DNA from: Corynespora cassiicola
Lineage: Eukaryota > Ascomycota > Dothideomycetes > Pleosporales > Corynesporascaceae
DNA: 64,000 nt
Direction: 5' to 3'
Assembly: GCA_022059125.1 (NCBI GenBank)
Contig: JAEUWY010000015.1
Location: 434,001-498,000, forward strand
The notes under the pieces were generated by a model that worked only from the letters and a program-made list of their open reading frames with translations, had not been told where the DNA came from and did not search any database. The position numbers were made by a program, and so were the translations under genes. This document shows positions 24,901 through 36,537 of this stretch, piece by piece. Position 1 is the stretch's first letter; each line of letters begins with the position of its first letter.

Positions 24901-27379
24901 ATTTAGTAGAGTTAACTTTTTTTTAAAAAAGTATTTTAGTTAATTTTTTGCTATTTATATTATTTAGCGTAATTTTATCTACTATTAAATACTACTAATA
25001 TATAAGTTTTAATATAATAGCGTAATTATATTTTATAAATAAAAACTTTTTTTTTACTTAATTAATATATAAATTATATTTTTTAAACTATAGAAGTTTT
25101 AGAATAATATTATAAATAGCTATATCTATAATATTAAAAAAAATCTCTTTTTAGTATTTTTAGATGTCTATAATAGTTATAGCTTTTTAATTTATTAATA
25201 TTTTTTTTACTATTTTTTCTTAGTTGCTGTGTAGAAAAAATAAAATTACTTATAAGTATATATTTTTATTTTATTATATTTTATAGTTTACTATAAAAAG
25301 TAGTTACGCTAAACTTTTATATCTAATAATACTTTTATCTAATATTTATTAAATTTAATAAATAGCTTAACTAAGTTTTCTAAGTTAGTAATATATAATA
25401 TTTTAAATTAATTCTAAGCGCTAGATACTATTCTAAAAAAAACTTATTACTAAATCTATATAAATATTTTTTATTTTAGTAATATTTATAATTTTTATAT
25501 AAGTATATTTACTAAAAATTTTACGTATATTTTCTGTTAATTAGTATATTTATTATAAATTTTTTATTTTTATTTATTCTAAAAAAATATTATAATTATT
25601 ATTTATTTTATAAATAAATATTATATACGTGTGTTTTGCAGTTAAACTATTATTATATATATTTATATAGTTTAAATAAAAACTAATTTACAGCTATTTT
25701 ATTTAAGTAGTAAATTTAGTATTAGTTTTTTTAGTAAAAAATTTATAAATAGCTTACGTACTTTAAATTTTTTATATTTAAATAGTATTACAGTTTTTAC
25801 GTGTTTTAGCTTTATAAAAAATTTAAAACTATATTTAGCTTACTGTTAGAATTTAATAAAACTTTTAACTTAATTTTTAAATTTAGTTAATTAATTTATT
25901 TTTATATTTTAGAACTGTATTACTGTTAGCGTTCCTCTAAATTTTAATTTTTTTTATTTAAATTACTATACTTTTTTAATTATTTATATATTATAAGTAA
26001 TTCTTTCTACTATACAGGCGTTTTTATTAAATTTTTTCTATTTTTTTTATAAGTTTCTATTAGTTTTTATTTTTATATAAAGTTTTTATTAATTTTAAAT
26101 TAAGTAAGTTTAGGTAGCGTACTGCTATTACTGTTCTGTTTAAACTTATAACTAATATTATTTAAATATTTTTTATTTTTATATATATTATAAAAAGCTT
26201 TTTTTTTTTATAGCTAGATTTTTTAAATTTAACTTTTTTAAAAATACTTCTAGGCTCTATTTAAGTACTTTTATTTTAATACTAAATATAATTAAAAAAA
26301 AATTTATTTTTTTATATTACAGTAGTTTACTGTCGCAAATAAATTCTGTTTTATAAAATTTATTTATAATAACTTTTTATTTATTATCTATGTTAGATTT
26401 GTTATTTAAAATAGTTTATAATATATTTAGCTGTTAAATAACTTTATTTTTTAATTAATAGTTTTTTATAATATAACTTATTTTTCTATATATATAGTAA
26501 GTTATAGCCTTACTTTTAAGTTTATTATTTTTTTTTATTACTTTTTTATTCCGTTTCTTAAATATTACTAAAAACTATTAGTTTATTACTATAAATATTA
26601 TAAGTAAAATATATTATTTTATGTTTAATTTATTTACTAATATTAGCGTTATAGTACTTTTTACTATAACTTAGTTTAGTATATTATTTATATTTTAAGT
26701 TTTAGTTTTAGTATAATTCTATACGCAGTTTATACAGTTTTTAATTAATATTAATAAACTTATTTATAAGCTGTTTAAATATATTAAGCTAAGCTTTAGA
26801 ACGTATAAGTTTTTTTTTAATATTAAATTTAAGTTTTTAATAATATATTATTATAAATATTTTATTATTTTATTTAGTAAAAATTAATAGTTATTAAAAT
26901 TTATTAGCGTAGTCAGCAGCTAAAGTTTATTATTTAAAATATTAAATAATCTATTTAGTAATTATATTTTTATTAAAAATTTTAAAAACTTATTTAATTT
27001 TTTTTTTAAATTTATTAAAATTTTTTATTTATTTATTAACGTTGTTATTAGCTTTACTATTTTTATACTTAATAAAAACTAGTTTAATTTATTAAAGTAT
27101 TTTATTTTTTATATATATAGCTGCAAACATAACGCGTTTTTTTTATTTAATATTTTTTTTAAAAAAGTTAAAAAATAAGTTAAGCTGTAAGAGCTAGTTT
27201 TTAAATTTACTTTATTTTTTATAATAAAAATTAAATATTACTATTTTAATAAAATTATTATCTACTGTGTTAAGTTATATAATTATACTAGTAGTAGTTT
27301 TAGTACTAATAGTATTACTAGTTAAAGTTAAAAGTACGCGTAATTCTAAAGTAGTATTTATTTTAAAAAGTATTTATAA
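21950..27379 (-). pseudogene. A2 gag-pol remnant, RIP-destroyed
   Basis: The plus strand follows the reverse complement of A0 pol after G-to-A/C-to-T change, from the chromodomain end (tttttaagtattttccgaat near 22100, compare A0 4530-4570) to the internal 5' end at 27379. It contains many stops. A remnant of the diverged antisense ORF precedes it at about 21350-21950 on the plus strand. Confidence 0.8.
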
Positions 27380-27473
27380 TATTAAAGCTGTACTATAGGC
27401 TATAAGTAAGGCTAGAAAGTAAGTAGCTACTTGTTTTCTAGCCTCGCTTATAGCCTGTAGCACAGCCTTAACA
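27380..27473. repeat. 94-bp near-palindrome of two inverted U5 ends
   Basis: The left arm tattaaagctgtactataggc is the reverse complement of the LTR-A right end, and the right arm ctagcctcgcttatagcctg runs to agccttaaca in forward orientation. The arms meet at aagtagctactt, a natural small palindrome inside the LTR. About 275 bp of LTR are missing relative to a normal 5' LTR. The right arm keeps several CpA/CpG and is much less RIPed than its surroundings. Confidence 0.85.
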
Positions 27474-27693
27474 TTTATATAATTATATTTTATAATTATA
27501 TTTACTTTATTAGTAAATCTATTATTTAAAATTAACTATTAACTTATTATACTTTATTACTAATATAAAAATCTATATAGTATATTATATATTATTTTAC
27601 TTATATAACTTTACTAGTATTTATTTTTAAAAATTAATTTAAACAGCTATTTATTTTTTAGTTTTATTTATAGTCTGTAGCACAGCTTTAATA

Positions 27694-30600
27694 TTATAAA
27701 TATTTTTTAAAATAAATACTATTTTAGAATTACGCGTACTTTTAATTTTAACTAATAGTACTATTAGTACTAAAACTACTATTAATATAATTATATAACC
27801 TAATATAGCAGATAATAATTCTATTAAAGTAGTAATATCTAATTTTTACTATAAAAAATAAAATAAGTTTAAAAACTAGCTTTTACAGTTTAATTTATTT
27901 TTTAACTTTTAAAATAAAAATACTAAAAAAAAAAACGCGTTATATTTGCAGCTACGTATATAAATAATAAAATACTTTAATAAATTAAACTAGCTTTTAT
28001 TAAGTATAAAAACAGTAAAGCTAATAATAACGTTAATAAATAGATAGAAAACTTTAATAAATTTAAAAAAAAAATTAAATAAGTTTTTAGAGTTTTTAAT
28101 AAAAATATAATTACTAAATAAGCTATTTAATATTTAAATAACAGGTTTTAGCTGCTAATTATACTAATAAATTTTAATAACTATTAATTTTTACTAAATA
28201 AAATAATAAAGTATTTATAATAATATACTGTTAAAAACTTAAATTTAACGTTAAAAAAAAACTTATATATTCTAGAGCTTAGCTTAACACGCTTAAATAA
28301 TTTATAAATAAATTTATTAATATTAATTAAAAACTGTATAAACTGCGTATAAAATTATACTAAAACTAAAATTTAAAATATAAATAATATACTAAACTAA
28401 GCTATAGTAAAAAGTACTATAACGCTAATACTAGTAAATAAATTAAATATAAAATAATATATTTTACTTATAACACTTACAGTAATAAACTAATAGTTTT
28501 TAGTAATATTTAAAAAACAGAATAAAAAAGTAATAAAAAAAATAAATTTAAAAGTAAGGCTATAATTTACTACGCGTATAGAAAAATAAGCTATATTATA
28601 AAAAACTGTTAATTAAAAAATAAAGTTATTTAATAGCTAAACGTATTATAAACTACTTTAAATAATAAATTTAATATAAATAATAAATAGAAAGTTATTA
28701 TAAATAAATTTTATAAAATAGAATTTATTTATAATAGCGAACTACTGCGACATAAAAAAACAAAATTTTTTTTTAATTATATTTAGTATTAAAATAAAAG
28801 TACTTAAACAGAGTTTAAAAGTATTTTTAAAAAAATTAAATTTAAAAAATTTAGTTTTAAAAAAGAAAAAGTTTTTTATAATATATATAATTATAAAAAA
28901 TATTTAAGTAACTACGGCTGTAAGTATAAATTAGAAAAACTTACTAAATTTTAAATTAATAAAAACTTAGAATAAAAATAAAAATTAGCTAAAATTTATA
29001 AAGAAAATAGAAAAAATTTAATAAAAACGTCTGTATAGTAAAAAAAATTACTTATAATATATAAATAGTTAAAAAAAAACTATAACTTAAATAAAAAAAA
29101 TTAAAATTTAAAAAAACACTAATAATAACGCAGTTTTAAAGTATAAAAATAAGTTAATTAATTAGATTTAGAAATTAAACTAAAAGTTTTACTAAACTTT
29201 AACAGTAAACTAAATATAGTTTTAAACTTTTTATAAAGCTAAAATATATAAAAACTATAATACTATTTAAACTTAAAAAATTTAAAGCACGTAATTTATT
29301 TATAGAGTTTTTATTAAAAAAACTAATATTAAATTTATTATTTAAATAAAATAGCTGTAAACTAGTTTTTATCTAAACAATATAAATATAAATATTAATA
29401 GTTTAACTATAAAATATACGTATATAATACTTATCTGTAAAATAAATAATAATTATAATATTTTTTTAAAATAAATAAAGCTAAAAAATCTATAATAAAT
29501 ATACTAATTAATAAAAAATATATATAAAATCTCTAGTAAATCTGCCTATATAATAATTATAAATATTACTAAAATAAAAAATATTTATATACATTTAGTA
29601 ATAAGTTTTTTTTAAAACAGTATTTAGCGTTTAAAATTAACTTAAAATATTATACGCTACTAATTTAAAAAAAATTAATTAAACTATTTATTAAACTTAA
29701 TAAATACTAAATAAAAATATTATTAAATATAGAAGCTTAGCGTAACTACTTTTTATAGTAAACTATAAAATATAGTAAAATAAAAACGTATACTTATAAG
29801 CAACTTTATTTTTTTTATATAGTAATTAAAAAAAAATATTAAAAAAAGTATTAATAAATTACGAAGCTATAACTATTATAAATATTTAAAAATACTAAAA
29901 AAAAAATTTTTTCAATATTATAGATATAGCTATTTATAACGTTATTTTAAAACTTTTATAGTTTAAAAAATGTAACTTATATATTAATTAGGTAAAAAAA
30001 AAGCTTTTATTTATAGAATATAATTACGCTATTATATTAGAATTTATATATTAGTAGTATTTAATAGTAAATAAAATTACGCTAAATAATATAAACAGTA
30101 AAAAATTAACTAAACCGCTTTTAAAAAAAAAGTTAATTTTACTAAATTTAATAAAAAACTACTAAATAAAAAAATAAAAATTTTAGAAATAATTTACGTA
30201 ATTTCTATAATTTCTAAAAAATATAGTAAATAAAAACTATTTTTTTTAAAAAAAAAGTAAATAATAAAATATTATTTAAATATTAGCTTTAGAACTGTAA
30301 AATAGCTTTTTAAAAAAAAAAAAATTTAATTTTTAAACTTATTTATAATTTATTAAAAAAAAAACTTATAGTATTATAAATATATTTTAATAAAAATTTT
30401 AAAAAAAAATTTATACGCGAATTAACATTAAAAGCAGAATATTTAATTATTTTTATTTTTAAAAAAAATAAATTTTTACAGTTATATATAGATTTTAAAA
30501 AATTTAATAATATTATAATTAAAAATAGATATCTACTACTAAATATTTAAAAGTTTAAAAATAAATTATTTAAAATATAAATATTTACAGCTTTAAATTT

Positions 30601-33600
30601 CTAAAATATATATAACTTAATATATATAAAAAAAAATAAAAAATAAAAAATAGTATTCCGGACGCAGTATAAGTACTATAAATATTTTATAATACTATTT
30701 AGTTTTACTAACGTATCTGTAATATATTAAATACTTATTAATAATATATTAAAAATATACTTAAACATATTTATTATTATATATTTAGATAATATTTTAG
30801 TTTTTTTTAAGAATTTTAAAAAATATATCTAGTATATATAAATAGTACTAAAATATTTAAAAAAAAGTAAAACTACGATTTAAACTAAAAAAATATAAAT
30901 TTTATAAAAAAAAAAGTTAAATTTTTAGAATATATTATAAAAAAATATAAAATTAAAATTAGTTTAAAAAAAATTAAAATAGTTAAAAACTAGTCTACGC
31001 TAAAAAATATTAAAAATATATAATTTTTTTAAAAATTTTCTAACTTTAACAGACAGTTTATTAATTACTATTTAAAAAAAATACTACTACTTATAAAGTT
31101 AATAAAAAAAATATACTATTTAAGTAAAATACAGATTAGTAATAGGTTTTTAAAATATTTAAAAAAGTAAGTATATTATTACTAGTTTTTATATTTTTTA
31201 TTAGTAAAAAACTTTTACGTATAAAAATAGACGCATTAAATTTAGTAATAAAAATATATATTAACTAAAAAAAAAAAATAGTATTTAATTATTTATTATT
31301 TAAAAAAGTTCAGCAGAGCTAAAAAAAATTATAATATTTATAATAAAAAATTACTTACTATTATAGATTTTTTTAAATACTAGAGAATTTATATAAAAAG
31401 TTATTTAAAATTTATAGTATATTTAAATTACAAAAATCTAATAATATTTATAATAACTAAACTATTAAACTAATAATATACTAAATAGAGTAAAAAACTA
31501 GAATAATATAAATTTAAAATTATTTATATACTAGATAAAAAAAATAGAAAAGCTGACGCTTTAAGCCGAAAAATAAATATTATAAAAACTAAATTAATAA
31601 ATAAAGCTGTTATTTTTAAATAAGCGCTAAACAGTATTTTAAAACTAATATATAGTATTAATTTTATTATAACAGTACGTTAATAAGTACTAAAAGAATT
31701 TTATTAAACTATTATTTAGCAGTATTATATAAATCTGTTATATAAATATCTAAGTATTAAATAAATAATTAAACTAATATAATAAATATACAATATTTTT
31801 AGAGTAAAAAATAAAGTAGTAAAGTTTATTAAAAAATATATAATATATTAAAAAAATAAATATAGTATACACGCTTAGTACAGAAAGCTATAAACTATAA
31901 AAATACTAAATAAACTCTAAATAGATATTACTATAAATTTTATTACTAAATTACTTATATTTTAAAATTTAGTTTTTAAAATATTTTATAATATTATTTT
32001 AGTAGTTATAAACAGATTTATAAAATACGTAAAAATAATTTTATTTAAAAATAATTATATTATACTAAAATTAGTATAAGTTATTTTAAATCGCGTAGTT
32101 AAGTATTATAAATTATTTTAATTAATTATTAAAGACAGAGATAAACTTTTAATATTAAATTATTAAATAATATTAATATTAGCTATTAAAATTAAAAAAA
32201 AATTATTAATAGTATACTATTTACAGACAGACAGTTAAATAAAAAAAATAAATTAAACTATAAAAATATATTTACAGATATATAGTAACTAAAAATAAAA
32301 TAATTAGATATTACTACTATTTATAGTATAACTTATATTTAATAACAGAGAATTAGTAATAATAAAGTAATTTTTTTATTATGTATTATACAGAATATAC
32401 TTAAATTTTTTATTACTAAAAATTTTAAAAAAAAAAATTAAACTAGTTATAAGTTAAATAATAGATAAATTAGAAAAATTATAAAAACTTTATAAATAAT
32501 TATAAAAAAATATTAAAACAGCATAACGTAAAACTATTTTTTATATTAACTAAAAATAAAAAATAGCATTTTAGCTAAAAAAAAAAAAAGTATATTTTTT
32601 TATAAAAAATCTTTAAATAATATAACTAAGTAAAAAATTAAATTACGTTAAAGTCAGACTATTTTTAATTCTAAAATAAAAAAAACTAGTTAACTATAAA
32701 CTCTAGCTCTCTGCTGATACTAAAATATATTTAATATTTTATATATTACTATTAAAATTTGTTAACGCTAAAATACTAATTTAAAAATACTTTTATTATA
32801 AAATAAAAAAAAAAGTTAAATTTAAAGTAGAAGCGCTAGTAAGCTATTATAAAATAAAATAAAATAAATTCTGTAATAACTACTTCGCACAGAAATAGTT
32901 AGTTAAATAAAAAAATATTTAAAATTAGAAAATATTTAAAAACTAAAATAAAATTTAAAAAACTATTAGTAACTACTTAAAAAAAGCTAAAAATAAAATT
33001 ATTTCTACTACTATATAAAAGTAATTAAAAAAATATATTTAAAAAAAGTAATATATTATATATAACTAAATACTTAAAAACTAATAAATAATATAGATAT
33101 TTTTTAAAAGTTATTAAAAAAACTTTTAATAACGTTTTAAGTACTTAAAAAATAATTAAAAGTAAAATTTTTAAAAAAATAATTAAAAATAAAAACTTTA
33201 GATAACGCTTCGCGTTTCTACTACTTTTACTTTTTTAAATTTTATTTTTCTACTAATATAGTTTTTTCTGTATAATAATTAAGTAAGTCTATTTATTAAT
33301 AAAGTTATTTTTTTTTTAGCTTTTACTATCTGTAAGTTTTTTAAAACTTTTTTATATATTTTTATAGCTATATTCTGCGCTTTATATAACTTTTTTATTT
33401 ATTATTATAATTTTTTTTTAAAGTAAAACGCTAAAACTTAAACTAAGTAATATAAATATTATACTGCTGTTTGTAATATAAATACTTACTATACTTTTTA
33501 AAATAAATATATATTTTATATATTTATTTATATTTTACGTAAGTTAAATATTTTTAAACTATAACTTTTTTTACAGCTTTAATAAAATTAGCTAAATAAT

Positions 33601-33722
33601 AATAATAAACAGTACTAAAAACTATTAGTATTTTAAATATTATTATAAAAATAGATAGTAATAAAAAAAATCTGCGTATTATATATTAGCTTAAAAAACT
33701 AAACTAAACTAAAAAAAAATAG
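27694..33722 (+). pseudogene. A1 gag-pol (and antisense ORF) remnant, RIP-destroyed
   Basis: Collinear with A0. The zinc-knuckle region is recognisable at about 28560-28625 (aaggctataatttactacgc against aaggctataacttgctacgc in A0). The RT region is at about 30640-30800, the pol end at about 33080 and the antisense-ORF region at 33100-33700 (cgcttcgcgtttctactact against cgcctcgcgttcccgctgct). It has stop codons throughout. Confidence 0.88.
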
Positions 33723-34092
33723 TATTATAAGCTATAAATATAAGCTAATAATAGAGCTAATAAAGTTATACTGCTATAGCTAGTTACGTAATATACTTAG
33801 TTAATTAGTTTATTTAGTAGTATTAAATAACTAAGTAGTACTAAACAGAAAGCTTTAGATATATATATATAGTTTATATAATTATATTTTATAATTATAT
33901 TTACTTTATTAGTAAATCTATTATTTAGAATTAACTATTAATTTATTATACTCTATTACTAATATAAAGACTTATATAGTATATTATATATTATTTTACT
34001 TACGTAACTTTACTAGTATTTATTTCTAAAAATTAATTTAAGCAGCTATTTATTTTTTAGTTTTACTTATAGCCTGTAGTGCAGCTTTAATA
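33723..34092 (+). repeat. 3' LTR of gypsy A1 (370 bp, RIPed)
   Basis: Collinear with the intact LTR at 5352-5721 and of identical length, starting tattataagctataaatata and ending gtgcagctttaata. Immediately followed by the CTAGC duplication. Confidence 0.92.
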
Positions 34093-34305
34093 CTAGCTTA
34101 ATACAGCTAAAAAAAAAAAACTTCTGTAGCTTTTTTAATAAAAGTATAAATTATATATTAACGTTACGTTACGTAATAAAATAATTATATAAAATACATA
34201 AAATTACGTAATAGTTAGTAGCTAAAATAAAATAAAAATAAAATAATATACTTACTATTTGTTAATAATAAAATAGAAACAGAAAAAAAAACAGATTTTT
34301 TTTTA

Positions 34306-34510
34306 GTTATAATTTTACTAATTATTTTACTAGTATTATAACTACTTTTTATTATTATTTAATTTTAATTTAGTATAACTAAAAAAAACTTTTATAGCTT
34401 TTTTAATAGCCTTCTAAATATATTAAATTATTAGCTTTAGCTAAAACGTTAAGTTTTAAACTATACTAATTAGCTTATAGAGCTAATAAATTATTTAATA
34501 GCTGCTATTC
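34306..34510. other. AT-rich edge of the repeat block
   Basis: Degraded sequence right of C2. Base composition changes sharply at about 34500-34510 to normal gene-space composition. No feature is recognised. Confidence 0.6.
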
Positions 34511-34840
34511 TAGCGTACTAGCATCTAGGCTAGAAGAAAGAAGGGGGCTAGCTGTACTGCAATGTATGAAGGTGACGCGGCAAGTGGATCCACTAGATCA
34601 TCATCAGGGGTGCAGGTCTCTATTTAACAGCGGCTCATGAAACATAAAACTGCCAGGTCCGGCTTTGTATACGTTTATCAGCTTGCAGCAGATACCCTGC
34701 AAAATAGTCCTACCCTTGAGCATATATATCAGTCCCACCCAGTCGTCAAGACATCGCATCACATCTCACTCTAGTCACGTATCTATTTATCCAGCGCGTT
34801 CGAGCTCATTCTTCTTACTATATCCACCCAAACCAGCGAA

Positions 34841-35816
34841 ATGGCCTTTCAATCTTACACTCCAAAGCCTATCACTGATGTCTTCACGGCTGACACAGAT
34901 ATTGATCGTCGAAAATGCCAACGTACAGTACCTATGAAGGTTCTCGCACTTGGCCTTGGGCGTACTGGGACTGCATGTAAGTGTTGTACTAGGAGCGTGC
35001 GCACAGGTTCTGACATACATACTTGCAGCACTTCGGACCGCTTTAAAGGAACTCGGCTTCACAGATACCTACCACATGATGTCGGCTAGTGTTGAAAATC
35101 CACCAGACTGTCTGATGTGGCAGGACGCATTCGCAGCAAAGTTTGACGGGGAGGGGGAATTCGGCCGAGAGCAATGGGATCAACTCCTTGGGCACTGTCA
35201 AGCAGTGTGCGACTGGCCAGCCGTAGCTTTTGCGAAGGAGCTGATTGAAGCATACCCAGAGGCAAAGGTAATTTTGACTACAAGAGACGTAGACTCCTGG
35301 CACGCGTGAGTCCTTCAACGGTTCCCTTCGACCTTGAATATCCTAATTGAACTTAGATCCACCCTGAAGACTGTTGACTGGCGGGCAAACGATCCAGAGT
35401 TGAAATTTGTCGCCCAGTGGGATTGGGGCGCAGGGCTCTACCAGCCAATGCTCAAGAAGTTCTGGGACGTCTTCTTCAAGGGTGACTTTAGGAAGTACGG
35501 CAAGCAGGTTTTCCGAGATTATTATGCCGAAGTGCGGTCCGTGGTTCCGGCTGATCGCCTGTTGGAATATAAAATGGGCCAGGGATGGGAACCTCTGTGT
35601 GAGTTTCTCGAGATGCCTGTGCCCCAGGGCAAAAAGTTCCCCCACACAAATGATACGGACGGATTCGTTGACAGGTGTCGGGCGCGGAACAGAGCACAAA
35701 TGTGCAACGTTCTCTTCCGGGGCGCTGTGATGGGCGGTGGTATATTGGCAGCTATGCTTTCAGCATCGGTGGTCTTCCATCGTTTTGGTGCCCGCTTGCC
35801 TAGCCTAAGAGCATGA
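34841..35816 (+). CDS. Fungal sulfotransferase family protein (Sulfotransfer_4 type)
   Basis: Exons 34841-34976, 35029-35305 and 35357-35816. Introns are 34977-35028 (GTAAGT to TTGCAG) and 35306-35356 (GTGAGT to CTTAG, branch CTAAT). The phases join to a protein of 290 residues. The N-terminal motif KVLALGLGRTGTAS is the P-loop-like PAPS 5'-phosphate-binding segment of this family. Further family-type segments are DWPAVAFAKELIEAYPEAK, ILTTRDVDSWHAS and the C-terminal GWEPLCEFLEMPVP. A hydrophobic stretch (ILAAMLSASVVF) near the C-terminus suggests a membrane anchor. These proteins are often mislabelled as NAD-dependent epimerases. The substrate is unknown. A shorter start at the Met of MKVLALG (34934) is possible. 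First gene after the AT-rich block. Confidence 0.85.
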
Positions 35817-36537
35817 TGGTTGTCTGGGCTGGGGGTCTTGCCTGTACATATTCGGGCACTGGTTGGACATGCTGCCGTCTTTGCGGCTCGGCGTTCTGGT
35901 CTTCGTGTACATTCTTCTGGGCATAGAGATTACTCCACATGGAGATTGTTGAGAGCTAATCAATCGAGATATGATAGCTCGTTGCACTCGTGGGCACATT
36001 GCCGAAGTCCTTGTCCACGTATCATCTGCCCTGTCAGTGCGTCCCTGGTAGAGACCTAGACAGGAGTGACTGGCACTACGACCTGGCTCTGGGATAGCTG
36101 CAAAAATTGCGATGTGCATCACAAGTTGCCCTGGCCAACGGCAATGCGTAGTCACTGCCTGTTCGAGATTGCAGGAACCTGGGGTGACGTTGAGAAAAGA
36201 ATGCTTGGCAGCCGCGGGCAGATGCATGACTCGGCCGTTTCTGCGAAACCCACCGCGACGCGTCTGTTCCCACCTCTCGCCTCCTTATGGCTCGACATCG
36301 GCCCTGTTATTCGTGAAACGCCTATCCCGACCCGCCGACCAGGACACGCAAGCAGCCAGTGTGCCTATCGAAATATACAATCTGCATGCGCTGCACTTGC
36401 TAGGCTGGAGGATTGCTCTCCTGTTACGTCGGCGCCGCGTCTTCCTGTCCGATCGTTCGCCCTGATTTTAGCCCCCAAAGATCAAGTCTGCCTGTTCCCC
36501 TCAACTTCTCGTGGTACGTTGTTGACCGTCTTTTCCC
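35817..36537. other. Intergenic region
   Basis: Between the sulfotransferase and arylsulfotransferase genes. Open frames here lack codon bias or homology I can recognise. It should hold the promoter of the downstream gene. Confidence 0.6.

Larger units (their letters stand above)
20874..27473 (-). mobile_element. RIPed gypsy A2, A-family copy in inverted orientation, with aberrant LTR ends
   Basis: A 6.6 kb insertion into the A1 5' LTR with target duplication TTTAC (20869-20873) and TTTAT (27474-27478), TCCAC before RIP. Gag-pol reads on the minus strand. The reverse U5 end is at 20874 (tattaaagctgtgctac). From about 21108 the sequence departs from A0 (different U3 and 3' region with short ttttataaaactat repeats at 21108-21215), so it is a diverged subfamily. 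The other end is not the expected U3 terminus but a 94-bp palindrome that again ends in the U5 terminus (gccttaaca). Confidence 0.85.
14227..34092 (+). mobile_element. RIPed gypsy A1, full-length, with two insertions nested in its 5' LTR
   Basis: Same family as A0 but heavily C-to-T/G-to-A mutated. It is flanked by perfect 5-bp duplications CTAGC (14222-14226 and 34093-34097). The 5' LTR is in three pieces: 14227-14242, 20735-20873 and 27479-27693, summing to 370 bp, the length of the intact LTR. The internal region is 27694-33722 and the 3' LTR 33723-34092 (also 370 bp). Gypsy B sits after LTR base 16 and copy A2 after base 155. The insertion site in repeat C is confirmed by the empty site in C1. 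Confidence 0.92.
12656..34305 (+). mobile_element. Repeat C copy C2, split by the nested gypsy stack
   Basis: The left part 12656-14226 matches C1 nearly throughout (ttattaacaagcagcgagta, acgtaatataacgttaacac). The right part 34093-34305 continues C1 past ttctagc and then gives the inverted repeat of the left end (ttaacgttacgttacgtaat ... ttgttaataataaaatagaa). Without the 14227-34092 insertion and one CTAGC copy the element is about 1.8 kb. Its coding capacity is lost and outer limits are approximate. Confidence 0.75.

Noticed and set aside
5722..34510. The AT-rich block could be a centromere.
   Set aside because: AT-rich RIPed repeats are compatible with a regional centromere, but ordinary subtelomeric or interstitial heterochromatin looks the same; without CenH3 data the claim is not supportable.
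5722..34510. Mitochondrial DNA insertion or foreign AT-rich DNA.
   Set aside because: The AT-richness is explained by C-to-T/G-to-A copies of identifiable nuclear retrotransposons with target duplications.
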